From assembly GCF_000756655.1 (NCBI RefSeq), contig NZ_ARXU01000003.1, positions 62,001-126,000 of the forward strand: DNA of 64,000 bases. Reading direction: 5' to 3'. The translations under genes and the position numbers were made by a program. The first letter of the stretch is position 1; each line of letters begins with the position of its first letter. The stretch comes from Alcanivorax jadensis T9 (lineage in GTDB: Bacteria; Pseudomonadota; Gammaproteobacteria; Pseudomonadales; Alcanivoracaceae). The notes under the pieces were generated by a model. That model made no database searches. It saw only the letters and a program-made list of their open reading frames with translations, and had not been told where the DNA came from. Shown here piece by piece: positions 26,918-35,352 of this stretch.

Positions 26918-28990
26918 TTATTCCTGCAGCAGACTGATATCCGCCACATTCAGGAACAGGTCGCGCAGGAACGCCAACAGTGCCAGACGGTTGTTGCGCA
27001 CGGCTTCGTCTTCCGCCATCACCATGACGGTGTCGAAGAAGGCGTCCACCGGCTCACGAAGTTCGGCGAGCATTTCCAGTACGCCCTGATAGTCGCCTTT
27101 TTCCAGCAACGGTTCGGACTGCTCGTAGCTGGCCACCACCAGATTGGTGAGGGTCTGCTCGGCCTCGTCTTCCAGCAGGGCGCCGTCGATTTCCTCCGGC
27201 GGTGCCTGGTCCAGCTTGGCGAGGATATTGGACACCCGCTTGTTGGCAGCGGCCAGGGCCTGGGCTTCTTCCCGTGGCTGGAAGGCGGCGACTGCTTTCA
27301 CCCGGCGATCGAAATCCAGCGGTTTGCGGCAGGCATCGTCGATAGCCAGCACCGACAGGATCACCGGGGTGGCAATGCCCTGCTCCTGGTAGATAGCCCG
27401 GTAGCGACCCTTGATAAACTCGAACGCCTCGGCAGCCTCGGCGCGGTTGATGCGCAGCTCAAGCTGGTCACCGGCTTTCTCCAGCAGATGCTGCAGGTCC
27501 AGATCCAGCTGGTTTTCGATGATGATACGCAACACACCCAGGGTAGCCCGACGCAGGGCGTAGGGGTCCTTGGTACCGCTGGGCTTCTGGCCGATGCCGA
27601 AGATGCCCACCAGGGTGTCGATCTTGTCGGCCAGAGACACGGCCATACCGGTCTTGCTCTGCGGCAGCTTGTCGCCGGCGAAGCGTGGCAGGTACTGCTC
27701 GTAGAGGGCCTGGGCCACCTCTTCCGGCTGACCTTCCTGACGCGCCAGATAGAAACCCATGATGCCCTGCATGGTGTCGAACTCACCGACCATCTCGCTG
27801 TTCAGGTCAGCTTTGCTCAGCTCGCCGGCCAGCGTTGCCTGCTCGGCATCGCCACCGATCTGTTCGGCGATAATGGCTGCCAGTGCGCCAATCCGTGCGC
27901 ACTTGTCGGCCACGGTGCCCAGCTGTTGCTGGAACACCACATTGGCCAGACCCTTGCCATGCTGGGCCAGGGTTTTCTTGCAGTCGTTGTCGTAAAAGAA
28001 GGCCGCATCCGCCAGACGGGGACGAATTACCTTCTCGTTGCCATGGATCACCTGTTGAGGATCCTTGGACTGGATATTGCTGATGGTGATGAAGCGCGGC
28101 ATCAGCTTGCCGTTGGCATCGAGAACCGAAAAATATTTCTGGTGCTCTTCCATCGCGCTGATCAGGGCTTCCTGGGGCACGCGCAGGAAGTCGTCGTCGA
28201 AGCTACCCATCAGCGCCAGTGGCCATTCCACCAGGGCGGTGACTTCATTGAGCAGATCCGGGTCGATCTGCGCGGTACCACCGGCTTCCTTGCCGGCGGC
28301 GATGGCCTGTTCTTCAATCATCGCCTTGCGGCGAGCGAAGTCGGCGATCACATGACCGTCTTTTTCCATGCGCTCGGCGTAGTCGCTGGCGGTAGCCAGC
28401 TCGATGGCGCCGGGGGCATGGAAACGGTGGCCGTAACTGGTGCGCCCGGCGTGCAGATCCAGCAGCTCGAAGGGCACCACCTCATCACCGAACAGGGCCA
28501 CCAGCCAGTGGGCCGGACGAACGAACTGTACCTTGCGTTTTCCCCAGCGCATGCGCTTGGGGATCGGCAGCTTCTGTACCGCCTGGGCAAAGAAGTCGGG
28601 AATCAATTCAGCGGCGGGTTTGCCCTTCTCGGTGATCTGCGCCACCAGGCGCTCCCCTTTGCCGGTGTCCTGACGACCCAGCTGGTCCACGGTTAATCCC
28701 AGAGAGGACGCAAACCCTTGCGCGGCCTTGGTGGGGTTACCGTCCTTGTCGAAGGCGGCCTGCACGGCCGGGCCCTGGCGTTCGATATCCCGATCGGCCT
28801 GCTTGTCATCCAGACCTCGCACCAGCACAGCCAGACGGCGCGGGGCGGCAAAGCTTTCTACCTCACCGTGGTTGAGGCCGGCTTCATCCAGTTGGCGAAC
28901 AAATTCTTCCGTCAGCGCCGCACTCAGAGTGGGCAGCGCCTTGGGGGGCAGTTCTTCGGTGCCCAGTTCAATCAGCAAATCCCGGGACAT
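26918..28990 (-). CDS. glyS: Glycine--tRNA ligase beta subunit
   Basis: Beta subunit of the heterotetrameric (alpha2beta2) glycyl-tRNA synthetase, 690 aa; it carries tRNA recognition and the C-terminal anticodon-binding domain. The N-terminus [20 protein letters not shown] is the family hallmark, and KRMRWGKRKVQFVRPAHWLV is also conserved. It starts one base inside the glyQ stop (TAATG), so the subunits are translated together in a fixed ratio. Length equals that of E. coli GlyS. Confidence 0.97.
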   Translation of the reverse strand: MSRDLLIELGTEELPPKALPTLSAALTEEFVRQLDEAGLNHGEVESFAAPRRLAVLVRGLDDKQADRDIERQGPAVQAAFDKDGNPTKAAQGFASSLGLTVDQLGRQDTGKGERLVAQITEKGKPAAELIPDFFAQAVQKLPIPKRMRWGKRKVQFVRPAHWLVALFGDEVVPFELLDLHAGRTSYGHRFHAPGAIELATASDYAERMEKDGHVIADFARRKAMIEEQAIAAGKEAGGTAQIDPDLLNEVTALVEWPLALMGSFDDDFLRVPQEALISAMEEHQKYFSVLDANGKLMPRFITISNIQSKDPQQVIHGNEKVIRPRLADAAFFYDNDCKKTLAQHGKGLANVVFQQQLGTVADKCARIGALAAIIAEQIGGDAEQATLAGELSKADLNSEMVGEFDTMQGIMGFYLARQEGQPEEVAQALYEQYLPRFAGDKLPQSKTGMAVSLADKIDTLVGIFGIGQKPSGTKDPYALRRATLGVLRIIIENQLDLDLQHLLEKAGDQLELRINRAEAAEAFEFIKGRYRAIYQEQGIATPVILSVLAIDDACRKPLDFDRRVKAVAAFQPREEAQALAAANKRVSNILAKLDQAPPEEIDGALLEDEAEQTLTNLVVASYEQSEPLLEKGDYQGVLEMLAELREPVDAFFDTVMVMAEDEAVRNNRLALLAFLRDLFLNVADISLLQE

Positions 28991-29982
28991 TATTGCTTCC
29001 CCTTCTTTTTGGCGGCCTGCTTTGCGGCCTTTTCATCCTGCTTTTTCAATTCCGTTTCTACTTCCTCGCGGATGCTGGCATCCGCCATGGGGAAGCCAAG
29101 CGAACGCCGCTTGTCGAAGTAGGCCTGGGCGACGGCCCGGGCCAGGGTGCGCACACGCAGAATAAAGCGCTGACGTTCGGTGACGGAGATGGCCTTGCGG
29201 GCATCCAGCAGGTTGAAGGTATGGGAGGCTTTCAGCACATACTCATAGGCGGGCAACGGCAGGCCGGCCTCGATCAGTTTGGTGGATTCGCCCTCGAACA
29301 GGTCGAACTGCTTGAACAGTTCATCCACGTTGGCGTGTTCGAAGTTGAACGTGGACATCTCGATTTCGTTCTGCAGGAACACGTCACCGTAGGTGACCTT
29401 GCCGAACGGGCCGTCGGACCAGACCAGGTCGTAGACCGAATCCACGCCCTGGATATACATGGCCAGACGTTCCAGACCATAGGTGATCTCGCCGGTGACC
29501 GGGTAGCAGTCGATGCCGCCCACCTGCTGGAAGTAGGTGAACTGGGTGACTTCCATACCGTTGAGCCACACTTCCCAACCCAGACCCCAGGCACCCAGAG
29601 TGGGTGATTCCCAGTTGTCTTCCACGAAGCGGATATCGTGGACCAGCGGATCAAACCCCAGCATCCGCAGGGAACCCAGATACAGCTCCTGAATATTGTC
29701 CGGGGACGGTTTCAGTACCACCTGGAACTGGTAATAGTGCTGCAGCCGGTTGGGGTTTTCCCCGTAGCGGCCGTCGGTGGGCCGGCGGGAAGGCTGCACG
29801 TAGGCACTGTTCCAGTTTTCCGGGCCGATGGCGCGCAGGAAGGTGGAGGGGTGAAAGGTACCCGCGCCCACTTCCATATCCAGGGGCTGTACGACCACGC
29901 ACCCCTGTTCGGCCCAGTACTGTTGCAGGGCCAGAATCAGGCCCTGGAAGGTCAAAATATCCGTCTGCGGTTGTTCCGCCAT
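28990..29982 (-). CDS. glyQ: Glycine--tRNA ligase alpha subunit
   Basis: Catalytic alpha subunit, 330 aa. [20 protein letters not shown] near the N-terminus and [20 protein letters not shown] are family-typical class II synthetase segments. The C-terminus has a Lys/Glu/Ala-rich tail (from [18 protein letters not shown]) that makes it about 27 residues longer than the E. coli subunit. AGGA lies six bases before the ATG. It overlaps glyS by one base downstream. A divergent WYL regulator gene starts 196 bases away. Confidence 0.97.
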   Translation of the reverse strand: MAEQPQTDILTFQGLILALQQYWAEQGCVVVQPLDMEVGAGTFHPSTFLRAIGPENWNSAYVQPSRRPTDGRYGENPNRLQHYYQFQVVLKPSPDNIQELYLGSLRMLGFDPLVHDIRFVEDNWESPTLGAWGLGWEVWLNGMEVTQFTYFQQVGGIDCYPVTGEITYGLERLAMYIQGVDSVYDLVWSDGPFGKVTYGDVFLQNEIEMSTFNFEHANVDELFKQFDLFEGESTKLIEAGLPLPAYEYVLKASHTFNLLDARKAISVTERQRFILRVRTLARAVAQAYFDKRRSLGFPMADASIREEVETELKKQDEKAAKQAAKKKGKQ

Positions 29983-30178
29983 GCTGAATCCTGTTGTTCG
30001 AGTTCGATTGCCGCGAAAGGCGCCAAGTATACCGGGCCGACCGGGCCGGTGATACCGCTGGCCGGACGACTACTGACAGCAGGGTGTCAGGAGTGAACCG
30101 GTAGAATGACGCACCAGGCCGGCTCGGGTAATGTCGATGGCCAGAGTGGCATAACCAGTGCGATAACAGGGAAAGAGC

Positions 30179-30901
30179 ATGCGACGCGCGGAACGCTTGT
30201 TTCAGATCGTGCAGATTATCGGTGCCAGCCAGTGGACTACCGCCCAGACATTGGCGCAGCGATTGGCGGTATCGGAACGGACTATCTATCGGGATATTGA
30301 TCACCTTTCTGCCAGTAGCGTGCCCATCTATTCCCAGGCGGGTAAAGGCTATGCGTTGCTGGAGGGCTATCAGCTGCCGCCGTTAATGTTCAGCGTGGAA
30401 GAATGGCAGGCCTTGCTTACCGGCCTGGCCATGGCGCAGGGCTGGGCGGGCCGGCGCCAGGCGCAAGCCCTGCGGGCGGTACAGGAAAAGCTGGCCATGG
30501 CGGTGCCGGCCCAGTTACGCGCCATGACGCCACCGGTGAGCGCCCCGCCGCTACCGGAGCGGCGCATGCTGGGCGCCATGCTCGATCCGTTGCAGCAGGC
30601 CATCGCCGAACGGGCCAAGGTACGCCTGCATTACCGGGATCTGCAGGATCAACATAGCCGGCGAGTGATCTGGCCTCTGGGACTATACTTCTGGGGCCAC
30701 TGCTGGACCCTGGCGGGCTGGTGTGAACTGCGCGGCGCCTTCCGCCATTTTCGGGTGGATCGCATCGTTATCCTGCAGACCCTGGAAGACAGCTACCCGG
30801 TACGTGCGGGCCAGACCCTGGCCGATTACCAAGCGTCTTTTGACTGTGCAACAACGGAAGAGAAAAGTGATGAACGACCGCTGTCCCTGGTGCGGGGATG
30901 A
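30179..30901 (+). CDS. WYL-domain transcriptional regulator (YafY family)
   Basis: DNA-binding regulator, 240 aa. The N-terminal HTH_11 helix-turn-helix (TTAQTLAQRLAVSERTIYRD) is near residues 20-40. The WYL ligand-sensing domain is around residues 140-210 (VRLHYRDLQDQHSRRVIWPL, then YFWGHCWTLAGW), with the W-Y-L-like core altered to W-T-L. Such proteins sense nucleic acid fragments or small molecules. The stop lies inside the following tag gene (32-base overlap), so it may regulate or be coupled to that repair gene; this is inference. Confidence 0.88.
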   Translation: MRRAERLFQIVQIIGASQWTTAQTLAQRLAVSERTIYRDIDHLSASSVPIYSQAGKGYALLEGYQLPPLMFSVEEWQALLTGLAMAQGWAGRRQAQALRAVQEKLAMAVPAQLRAMTPPVSAPPLPERRMLGAMLDPLQQAIAERAKVRLHYRDLQDQHSRRVIWPLGLYFWGHCWTLAGWCELRGAFRHFRVDRIVILQTLEDSYPVRAGQTLADYQASFDCATTEEKSDERPLSLVRG

Positions 30902-31433
30902 CCCGCTCTACCAGCACTACCACGACCATGAATGGGGGGTTCCCGAATACGATGATCGGGCCCTGTTCGAATGCCTGAACCTGGAAGGTGCCCAGGCCGG
31001 CCTGAGCTGGATTACCGTGCTGCGCAAGCGTGAGCACTATCGTAAGGTATTCGACGGTTTCGACGCGGAAAAGATCGTTCGCTATGACGACCGCAAGGTA
31101 GCCGCCCTGCTCCAGGATGCGGGGATTATTCGCAACCGTCTGAAAGTGGCTGCCACCATCGGCAACGCCCGGTCCTATCTGGCCCTGCGTGATGAAGGCC
31201 TGACGCTGAGTGATTTTCTCTGGGACTTTGTCGATGGTAGCCCGCAGATCAATCACTTCCGCACCTTGAAGGAGGTGCCCGCCTCTACCCCGGTGGCCGA
31301 GGCCATGAGCAAGGCCCTGAAAAAACGCGGCTTCAAATTTGTCGGCCCCACCATCGTCTATGCCTTTATGCAGGCCACCGGCATGGTCAACGATCACCTC
31401 ACCACCTGCCCGCGGCATCGGGACCTCCGATAG
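30870..31433 (+). CDS. tag: DNA-3-methyladenine glycosylase I
   Basis: Base-excision enzyme, 187 aa, removing 3-methyladenine from alkylated DNA. The Zn-binding residues of Tag are present: Cys in MNDRCPWCG, His in YHDHEWG, and His and Cys in NDHLTTCPRH at the C-terminus. The catalytic and recognition region FECLNLEGAQAGLSWITVL is also conserved. ATG 30870 starts inside the WYL regulator gene in another frame; the longer frame from 30723 is not needed. The length equals E. coli Tag. Confidence 0.95.
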   Translation: MNDRCPWCGDDPLYQHYHDHEWGVPEYDDRALFECLNLEGAQAGLSWITVLRKREHYRKVFDGFDAEKIVRYDDRKVAALLQDAGIIRNRLKVAATIGNARSYLALRDEGLTLSDFLWDFVDGSPQINHFRTLKEVPASTPVAEAMSKALKKRGFKFVGPTIVYAFMQATGMVNDHLTTCPRHRDLR

Positions 31434-31479
31434 CGCCCTCCAGCCGTGACGCGTCGCGATAGACTGTTTCGAAGCCGCT

Positions 31480-31692
31480 GTAGGAACGTAGCGTAGCGGA
31501 GTAACGCACGTAGTTTCGTGCGGCCCGGAGGGTGAGCGAAGTGAATACTCCTCTTGGGGGGCGAACCGAGCGTAGCGAGGCAATATGGCAAGGCGGGTCG
31601 GCAATGGAGCCTGCCTTGCTCTGATATTCCTGATCGCCCTGCGGGCGATTTCCACGCTGACGCGTGGTTCGCCCCTCAAGAGGAGCTCCTAC
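31480..31692. repeat. Large composite REP-like element in a 376-base gap
   Basis: The gap between tag and the amidotransferase gene holds no gene but a nested set of repeats. A GTAGGAAC start at 31480 pairs loosely with GAGCTCCTAC ending at 31692. Inside, CTCCTCTTGGGGGGCGAACC (31547-31566) mirrors the sequence just before the right end with one mismatch in 20. Short phrases such as GAGCGTAGCGAG repeat within. An open frame from 31585 across it is probably accidental. Confidence 0.6.
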
Positions 31693-31809
31693 AGGGGCGT
31701 CGTAGAAAGTGTGGCGGTGTTCAAGACGCTGGTTATCGCGCCTGAAAAGTTGGTACAGCCCTTGCTCTATATAAGGAAAACCAGACAAGGACAGTACGGT
31801 GGACAGGCC

Positions 31810-32541
31810 ATGAATCACAGCAAACCCATTGCCATCATCAAGACCGGCAGCACCTTCCCGCAGATCAGCGCCCACTACGGTGACTTCGAGGCCTGGATAC
31901 ACCAGGGACTGGGGGCGGCCACCGGTGTCATGGTGATTGATGCGGAACAGGGAGGGCCGTTTCCTGCTCTGAGCGAGCTGGCGGGTGTGGTCATTGCTGG
32001 TTCCCACGCCATGGTCACCGATCAGGCGCCATGGATGCGGACATTGATGCGCTGGTTATACACCCTGGTCCACGAGGCGGTGCAGATGCCGGTTTTGGGG
32101 CTGTGTTTTGGCCACCAGCTGTTGGCTCGCACCCTGGGTGGCGAAGTAGCGGATAACCCCATGGGTCTGGAAGTAGGCACGGTTGCCCTGCGATTGACTG
32201 GCGCCGGTCGACAGGATGCCCTGTTAGGCGCCATTACCGGACACCCGTGGGCACAAGTGGTGCACCGTCAGTCAGTACTGACTCCGCCGCCCGGCGCCAT
32301 GGTCCTGGCCAGCAACGGCCACGACGCCTGCCAGGCCTTCCGCTACGGAGACCGGGTCTGGGGGGTGCAGTTTCATCCGGAATTCAGCGCCGATGTGATG
32401 CGCGCCTACCTGCAGGCCTTGCGTGGTGAGGGACTCACCCAGCAACAAGTGGATAGTCATCTGCCGGAAGTGCGCGAATGCGATGATGCCCGCACCATCC
32501 TGAATCGCTTTGCCCTGCTCACGGCAGCGCAGGTGGCGTAA
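31810..32541 (+). CDS. Class I glutamine amidotransferase-like protein (GMP synthase-like)
   Basis: Stand-alone type 1 glutamine amidotransferase domain, 243 aa. The nucleophile elbow is LGLCFGHQLLARTLGG (Cys near residue 99), and the His-Glu pair lies in VQFHPEFS near residue 200, so the Cys-His-Glu triad is complete. Similar proteins are annotated as GMP-synthase-like or as gamma-glutamyl hydrolases for polyamine derivatives; the substrate cannot be told from sequence. ATG 31810 is chosen because homology begins there; the frame extends upstream through repeat DNA. Downstream is a short GTAGGA palindrome. Confidence 0.85.
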   Translation: MNHSKPIAIIKTGSTFPQISAHYGDFEAWIHQGLGAATGVMVIDAEQGGPFPALSELAGVVIAGSHAMVTDQAPWMRTLMRWLYTLVHEAVQMPVLGLCFGHQLLARTLGGEVADNPMGLEVGTVALRLTGAGRQDALLGAITGHPWAQVVHRQSVLTPPPGAMVLASNGHDACQAFRYGDRVWGVQFHPEFSADVMRAYLQALRGEGLTQQQVDSHLPEVRECDDARTILNRFALLTAAQVA

Positions 32542-32553
32542 CCAACCTATGGC

Positions 32554-32577
32554 GTAGGAGCGTAGCGACGTTCCTAC
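32554..32577. repeat. Short GTAGGA palindrome between convergent genes
   Basis: GTAGGAGCGTAGCGACGTTC followed by CTAC, a 24-base imperfect palindrome with the GTAGGA/TCCTAC ends of the REP-like family. It lies between the stops of the amidotransferase and DUF4197 genes and could serve both as a 3' hairpin. Confidence 0.6.
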
Positions 32578-32594
32578 GGCCGCCCCCCGCTTTT

Positions 32595-33305
32595 TTACCC
32601 GCCCTTGCCTGAACCAAACACCGCACCGATCAGCGCACTGCCCTGTTGCATGGGGTTCTGGCGGATCAGGGATTCCTGTTCGCCAATGCGGGTGTAGAGC
32701 TCGTCCATGCTGTTGTCGATGACGTAGCTTTCCAGGTTCATATTGGGCTTGTTAGTGAGTGGTAACTTATCGTACACCGCAAGCAGGCTCTTGTACTGGT
32801 CATAGAAACCGGTCTTTTTCAGGTTGTCTTCCACAATCGGCTGATAGCGCTGGCGCAGGCTGCTTTCGGTCTCTCCCCGAAAATAGGCGGTGGCCGCGGT
32901 ATCGCCGCCACGGATAATTCCCAGGGCATCATTGACGCTCATGCTGGTGATGGCCTGCTTGAACACCGGTGCCGCTTCCGCCACCGCCTGCTCCGCGCCA
33001 CGGTTCATGGCCGTTTCCACCTTGTCCACATAGCTGCCGAAACCGAACTGGCGCAGAGTATCGGCAACCGGCTGGGCGGCCGCGGGCAGCTTCAAATTGA
33101 ATGCCCCGGTCTGGGAGAGCTGGGTGCTGGCCCGGTCGGTGCCGGTGATCAGGGCTTCCTTGATGCCGGCGGCCAGTTTCGAGTCGGTGTCGTAGCCGGC
33201 GTTCTTGGCCACCTGGTTGCCCATGTCCACCCAGGGCATCATGCCTTCCATATTCTGACAACCGCCCAACGCCAACAGTCCCACCACTACCCAAAGCTGT
33301 TTCAT
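32595..33305 (-). CDS. DUF4197 lipoprotein
   Basis: Predicted lipoprotein of the DUF4197 family, 236 aa, function unknown. The signal peptide MKQLWVVVGLLALGGC ends in a lipobox (L-G-G-C), so the mature protein starts at Cys16 and should be membrane-attached. The rest is mostly helical, with repeated segments such as GAEQAVAEAAPVFKQAITSM and the family feature LEKTGFYDQYK-like KKTGFYDQYKSLLAVYDKL. AAGGAG precedes the ATG at 33305. It is a single gene convergent with the amidotransferase. Confidence 0.85.
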   Translation of the reverse strand: MKQLWVVVGLLALGGCQNMEGMMPWVDMGNQVAKNAGYDTDSKLAAGIKEALITGTDRASTQLSQTGAFNLKLPAAAQPVADTLRQFGFGSYVDKVETAMNRGAEQAVAEAAPVFKQAITSMSVNDALGIIRGGDTAATAYFRGETESSLRQRYQPIVEDNLKKTGFYDQYKSLLAVYDKLPLTNKPNMNLESYVIDNSMDELYTRIGEQESLIRQNPMQQGSALIGAVFGSGKGG

Positions 33306-33378
33306 GCAACACACTCCTTATGATTTGCGGACAATGCTACTGCATTCCGGGCTGGCTGCTAAACTCGTATTGTTAATT

Positions 33379-33456
33379 GTAGGAGCGGCGCTTGAGCCGC
33401 GAATCTACCTGCGAAGACCAGGCAAGTATGGTTCGCGGCTCAAGCGCCGCTCCTAC
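33379..33456. repeat. REP-like palindrome, class B (GTAGGAGCGGCGCTTGAG type)
   Basis: The left arm GTAGGAGCGGCGCTTGAGCC and right arm GGCTCAAGCGCCGCTCCTAC are perfect mirror images, with GCGAA/TTCGC extending the pairing and about 28 bases between. It lies 18 bases ahead of the acetyltransferase start. A relative is at 55997-56091. Confidence 0.88.
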
Positions 33457-33474
33457 GGATATATCGAGAGTGCC

Positions 33475-34089
33475 ATGACTCACCCCGACTACCGCGAACA
33501 ACACAAGAAACGCCTGGCCTATATGCCCTGGCTGTACGGTCGCCTGAAAGCGAAGCACCGTGCCTGGGCAGAGCCCTGGCAGCGGGATATCCAGCAAAGC
33601 CTGATGGCGCTGGAAACCGTTCGTTTCGGGCAGGACTGTTTTGTGGCGCCCCAGGCGGTACTGTTGGCTGAGCCTGGTCGCGACATTATCGTGGCTGATG
33701 GCTGCCAGATCGCTGCAGATTGCGTCATTCATGGTCCGATCCGCCTGGGCGAACGGGTCAGCCTCAACCATCATGTGACCCTGGATGGCGGTGCCGCGGG
33801 CATCCAGATCGGCGACGACAGCCGCATTGCCGCTTACTGCACCCTCTATGCGTTTAACCACGGACTGGACGCGAACCGACTGGTCCGCGAGCAGCCGGTG
33901 ACCTCGAAGGGGATCCGCATCGGTCGGGATGTGTGGATCGGGGCCAGGGCCGGCATCGTCGATGGGGTCACCATTGGCGATCATGCGGTGGTCGGCATGG
34001 GGGCCGTGGTGACCCGGGACGTGGAACCCTGGACCATTGTCGCCGGCAACCCGGCTCGCCCGGTAGGCCGCCGCCCGGGTGGTACCTGA
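33475..34089 (+). CDS. Hexapeptide-repeat acyltransferase
   Basis: Left-handed beta-helix acyltransferase, 204 aa, of the LacA/WbbJ type that transfers acetyl or another acyl group to a sugar or small acceptor. Hexapeptide repeats ([LIV]-G-x4) run from about residue 50 to the end: VADGCQIAADCVIHGPIRLG, IQIGDDSRIAAYCTLYAFNH, IRIGRDVWIGARAGIVDGVT, with the C-terminal AGNPARPVG of this family. The His in AFNHGLD is the likely catalytic base. The ATG at 33475 follows a class B REP-like palindrome; no operon partner is evident. The acceptor is unknown. Confidence 0.88.
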   Translation: MTHPDYREQHKKRLAYMPWLYGRLKAKHRAWAEPWQRDIQQSLMALETVRFGQDCFVAPQAVLLAEPGRDIIVADGCQIAADCVIHGPIRLGERVSLNHHVTLDGGAAGIQIGDDSRIAAYCTLYAFNHGLDANRLVREQPVTSKGIRIGRDVWIGARAGIVDGVTIGDHAVVGMGAVVTRDVEPWTIVAGNPARPVGRRPGGT

Positions 34090-34142
34090 TTTATCGCGCT
34101 TCCCCCTATTGAACACCCCGCCACATAATCGGTAACACCCTC

Positions 34143-34192
34143 TTTGTTGAACGATGTTTAGCAATGTTGTTTATTAAACATCGTTAAACAAA
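34143..34192. promoter_or_regulatory. Long inverted repeat upstream of yiaAB-pspA
   Basis: Arms TTTGTTGAACGATGTTTA and TAAACATCGTTAAACAAA are mirror images at 17 of 18 positions, with a 14-base AT-rich centre. The element ends 28 bases before the yiaAB ATG. It has no T-run placement of a terminator and is AT-rich, unlike the REP-like elements, so an operator or a 5'-leader hairpin is likelier. Confidence 0.55.
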
Positions 34193-34220
34193 CAACAACA
34201 CAAACCGAGAGGGAAACCCC

Positions 34221-34493
34221 ATGGACGAGAGCGCGATTCAACGTCATTCCGGCGGCTGGCTGTTCTACGTGAAAGCGGCCTTCGGCATCAGCCTGGGCCT
34301 GATGATTCTGGGTATCGTCTGGTTGCCCACGGACCTGTGGATCAAGGGCTACCTGGTGATGGGCATCATGTTCGTGGTGGGCTCCACCATTACCCTGGCC
34401 AAGACCCTGCGCGACGACCACGAAGCCCGGCGACTGATCAACCGCATCAGCGAGGCGAAGACCGAGCGCCTGCTCAAGGAATACACGGAGTGA
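34221..34493 (+). CDS. YiaAB two-helix membrane protein
   Basis: Small inner-membrane protein, 90 aa, of the YiaA/YiaB two-helix domain family. Two hydrophobic helices (about residues 14-36 and 43-63) contain the family features GWLFYVKAAFGISLGL, WLPTDLWIKGYLVMGIMF and TLAKTLRDDHEARR. GAGAGGGAAA precedes the ATG. It is followed 80 bases later by a pspA-like gene in the same direction, and this pairing is seen in other proteobacteria, suggesting an envelope-stress role. The biochemical function is unknown. Confidence 0.85.
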   Translation: MDESAIQRHSGGWLFYVKAAFGISLGLMILGIVWLPTDLWIKGYLVMGIMFVVGSTITLAKTLRDDHEARRLINRISEAKTERLLKEYTE

Positions 34494-34573
34494 ACAACGC
34501 CTGACGCCGGCCTGGTGAAACCCTCGTGGTGCCGTCAGGCCTCTGACTAACGACCAAGCTCTGGAGAATCATC

Positions 34574-35272
34574 ATGGCCACCGCCTGGAACAAACTGAAA
34601 ACCCTGATGCGCGGCCAGGCCCGTGTCAGCATGGAACAGATCGTCAATGCCAACGATATGCTGTTGCTCGATCAGCAGCTCTATGAAACCGAACAGTCCC
34701 TGCGTGATGCCCGCCGACAGCTGGCGCGTTTGATGGCGGAGCAAAAACTTAACCGCCGTCGCAGCGACGAGCTGCTCGGTCAGATAGGCTACTACGAAAA
34801 GGGTGCCCGCCAGGCCCTGGCCGCCAGCGAGGATGCGCTGGCGCTTGATATCGGCAAACGGCTGGCGGATCTTGAACAGCAACAGGCTCGCCTGGAACAA
34901 CAGGGCATTGCCCTCAACCAGCAGGAAGCGGAATACCAGCGCTTCATCCAGCAAGCGGCAGACCAGTTGAAAACCCTGCGCCATGACCAGTCCCTGGCCA
35001 GAACCCAGGAGGCTCTGTTCGGGCAGAGTCAGAATCGGGACGCTCAGGGGCGCGGTCTTGCCGAACGACTCAGCGACAGCAAACAGACGCTGCAGCAAAT
35101 CCAACAACGGCAGGAAGAATGCCGTCTGTTGTGGCACAGTGAGATCCACTGTGACTGGCAGACCGGCGAGAGTCAGAGCGACAGTCTGGACAGGCGCATG
35201 GCCGATGCCGGCATCGGTGACAGTCAGACCGAGCGGGCGCGGGTGATTCTGGCAAGACTGCAACCGTCCTGA
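34574..35272 (+). CDS. PspA/IM30 family phage-shock-like protein
   Basis: Cytoplasmic coiled-coil protein, 232 aa, of the PspA/IM30 (ESCRT-III-like) family that binds stressed inner membrane. Almost the whole length is helical heptad sequence rich in Gln, Glu, Leu and Arg (for example LRDARRQLARLMAEQKLNRR and RLADLEQQQARLEQQGIALN). The N-terminus WNKLKTLMRGQARVSMEQIV fits the family. It lacks neighbours pspB, pspC and pspF, so it belongs to the psp-minimal type paired with YiaAB. GGAG precedes the ATG. A perfect hairpin follows its stop. Confidence 0.85.
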   Translation: MATAWNKLKTLMRGQARVSMEQIVNANDMLLLDQQLYETEQSLRDARRQLARLMAEQKLNRRRSDELLGQIGYYEKGARQALAASEDALALDIGKRLADLEQQQARLEQQGIALNQQEAEYQRFIQQAADQLKTLRHDQSLARTQEALFGQSQNRDAQGRGLAERLSDSKQTLQQIQQRQEECRLLWHSEIHCDWQTGESQSDSLDRRMADAGIGDSQTERARVILARLQPS

Positions 35273-35286
35273 ACCAGATCATCCGG

Positions 35287-35310
35287 GGGAGCGGTCGAAC
35301 GACCGCTCCC
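35287..35310. repeat. Perfect GGGAGCGGTCG hairpin after pspA
   Basis: Eleven-bp arms GGGAGCGGTCG / CGACCGCTCCC with a two-base loop. The reverse strand reads GTGGGAGCGGTCGTTCG, which resembles GTAGGAGCGGTCGTTTG inside the RAYT gene at 55813-55829 (15 of 17). It lacks a T-run and may end transcription weakly. Confidence 0.75.
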
Positions 35311-35352
35311 ACAAGGACTATGTGGAAATGGCATCAGCGATAAGGAAGACCG

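Noticed and set aside
26900-28696. 598-codon plus-strand open frame opposite glyS
   Set aside because: Mirror frame of glyS; low-complexity, His/Gln-rich translation without motifs.
31585-31809. N-terminal extension of the amidotransferase gene (318-aa version)
   Set aside because: The extra 75 codons run through REP-like repeat DNA and show no protein similarity; the ATG at 31810 is where the fold begins.
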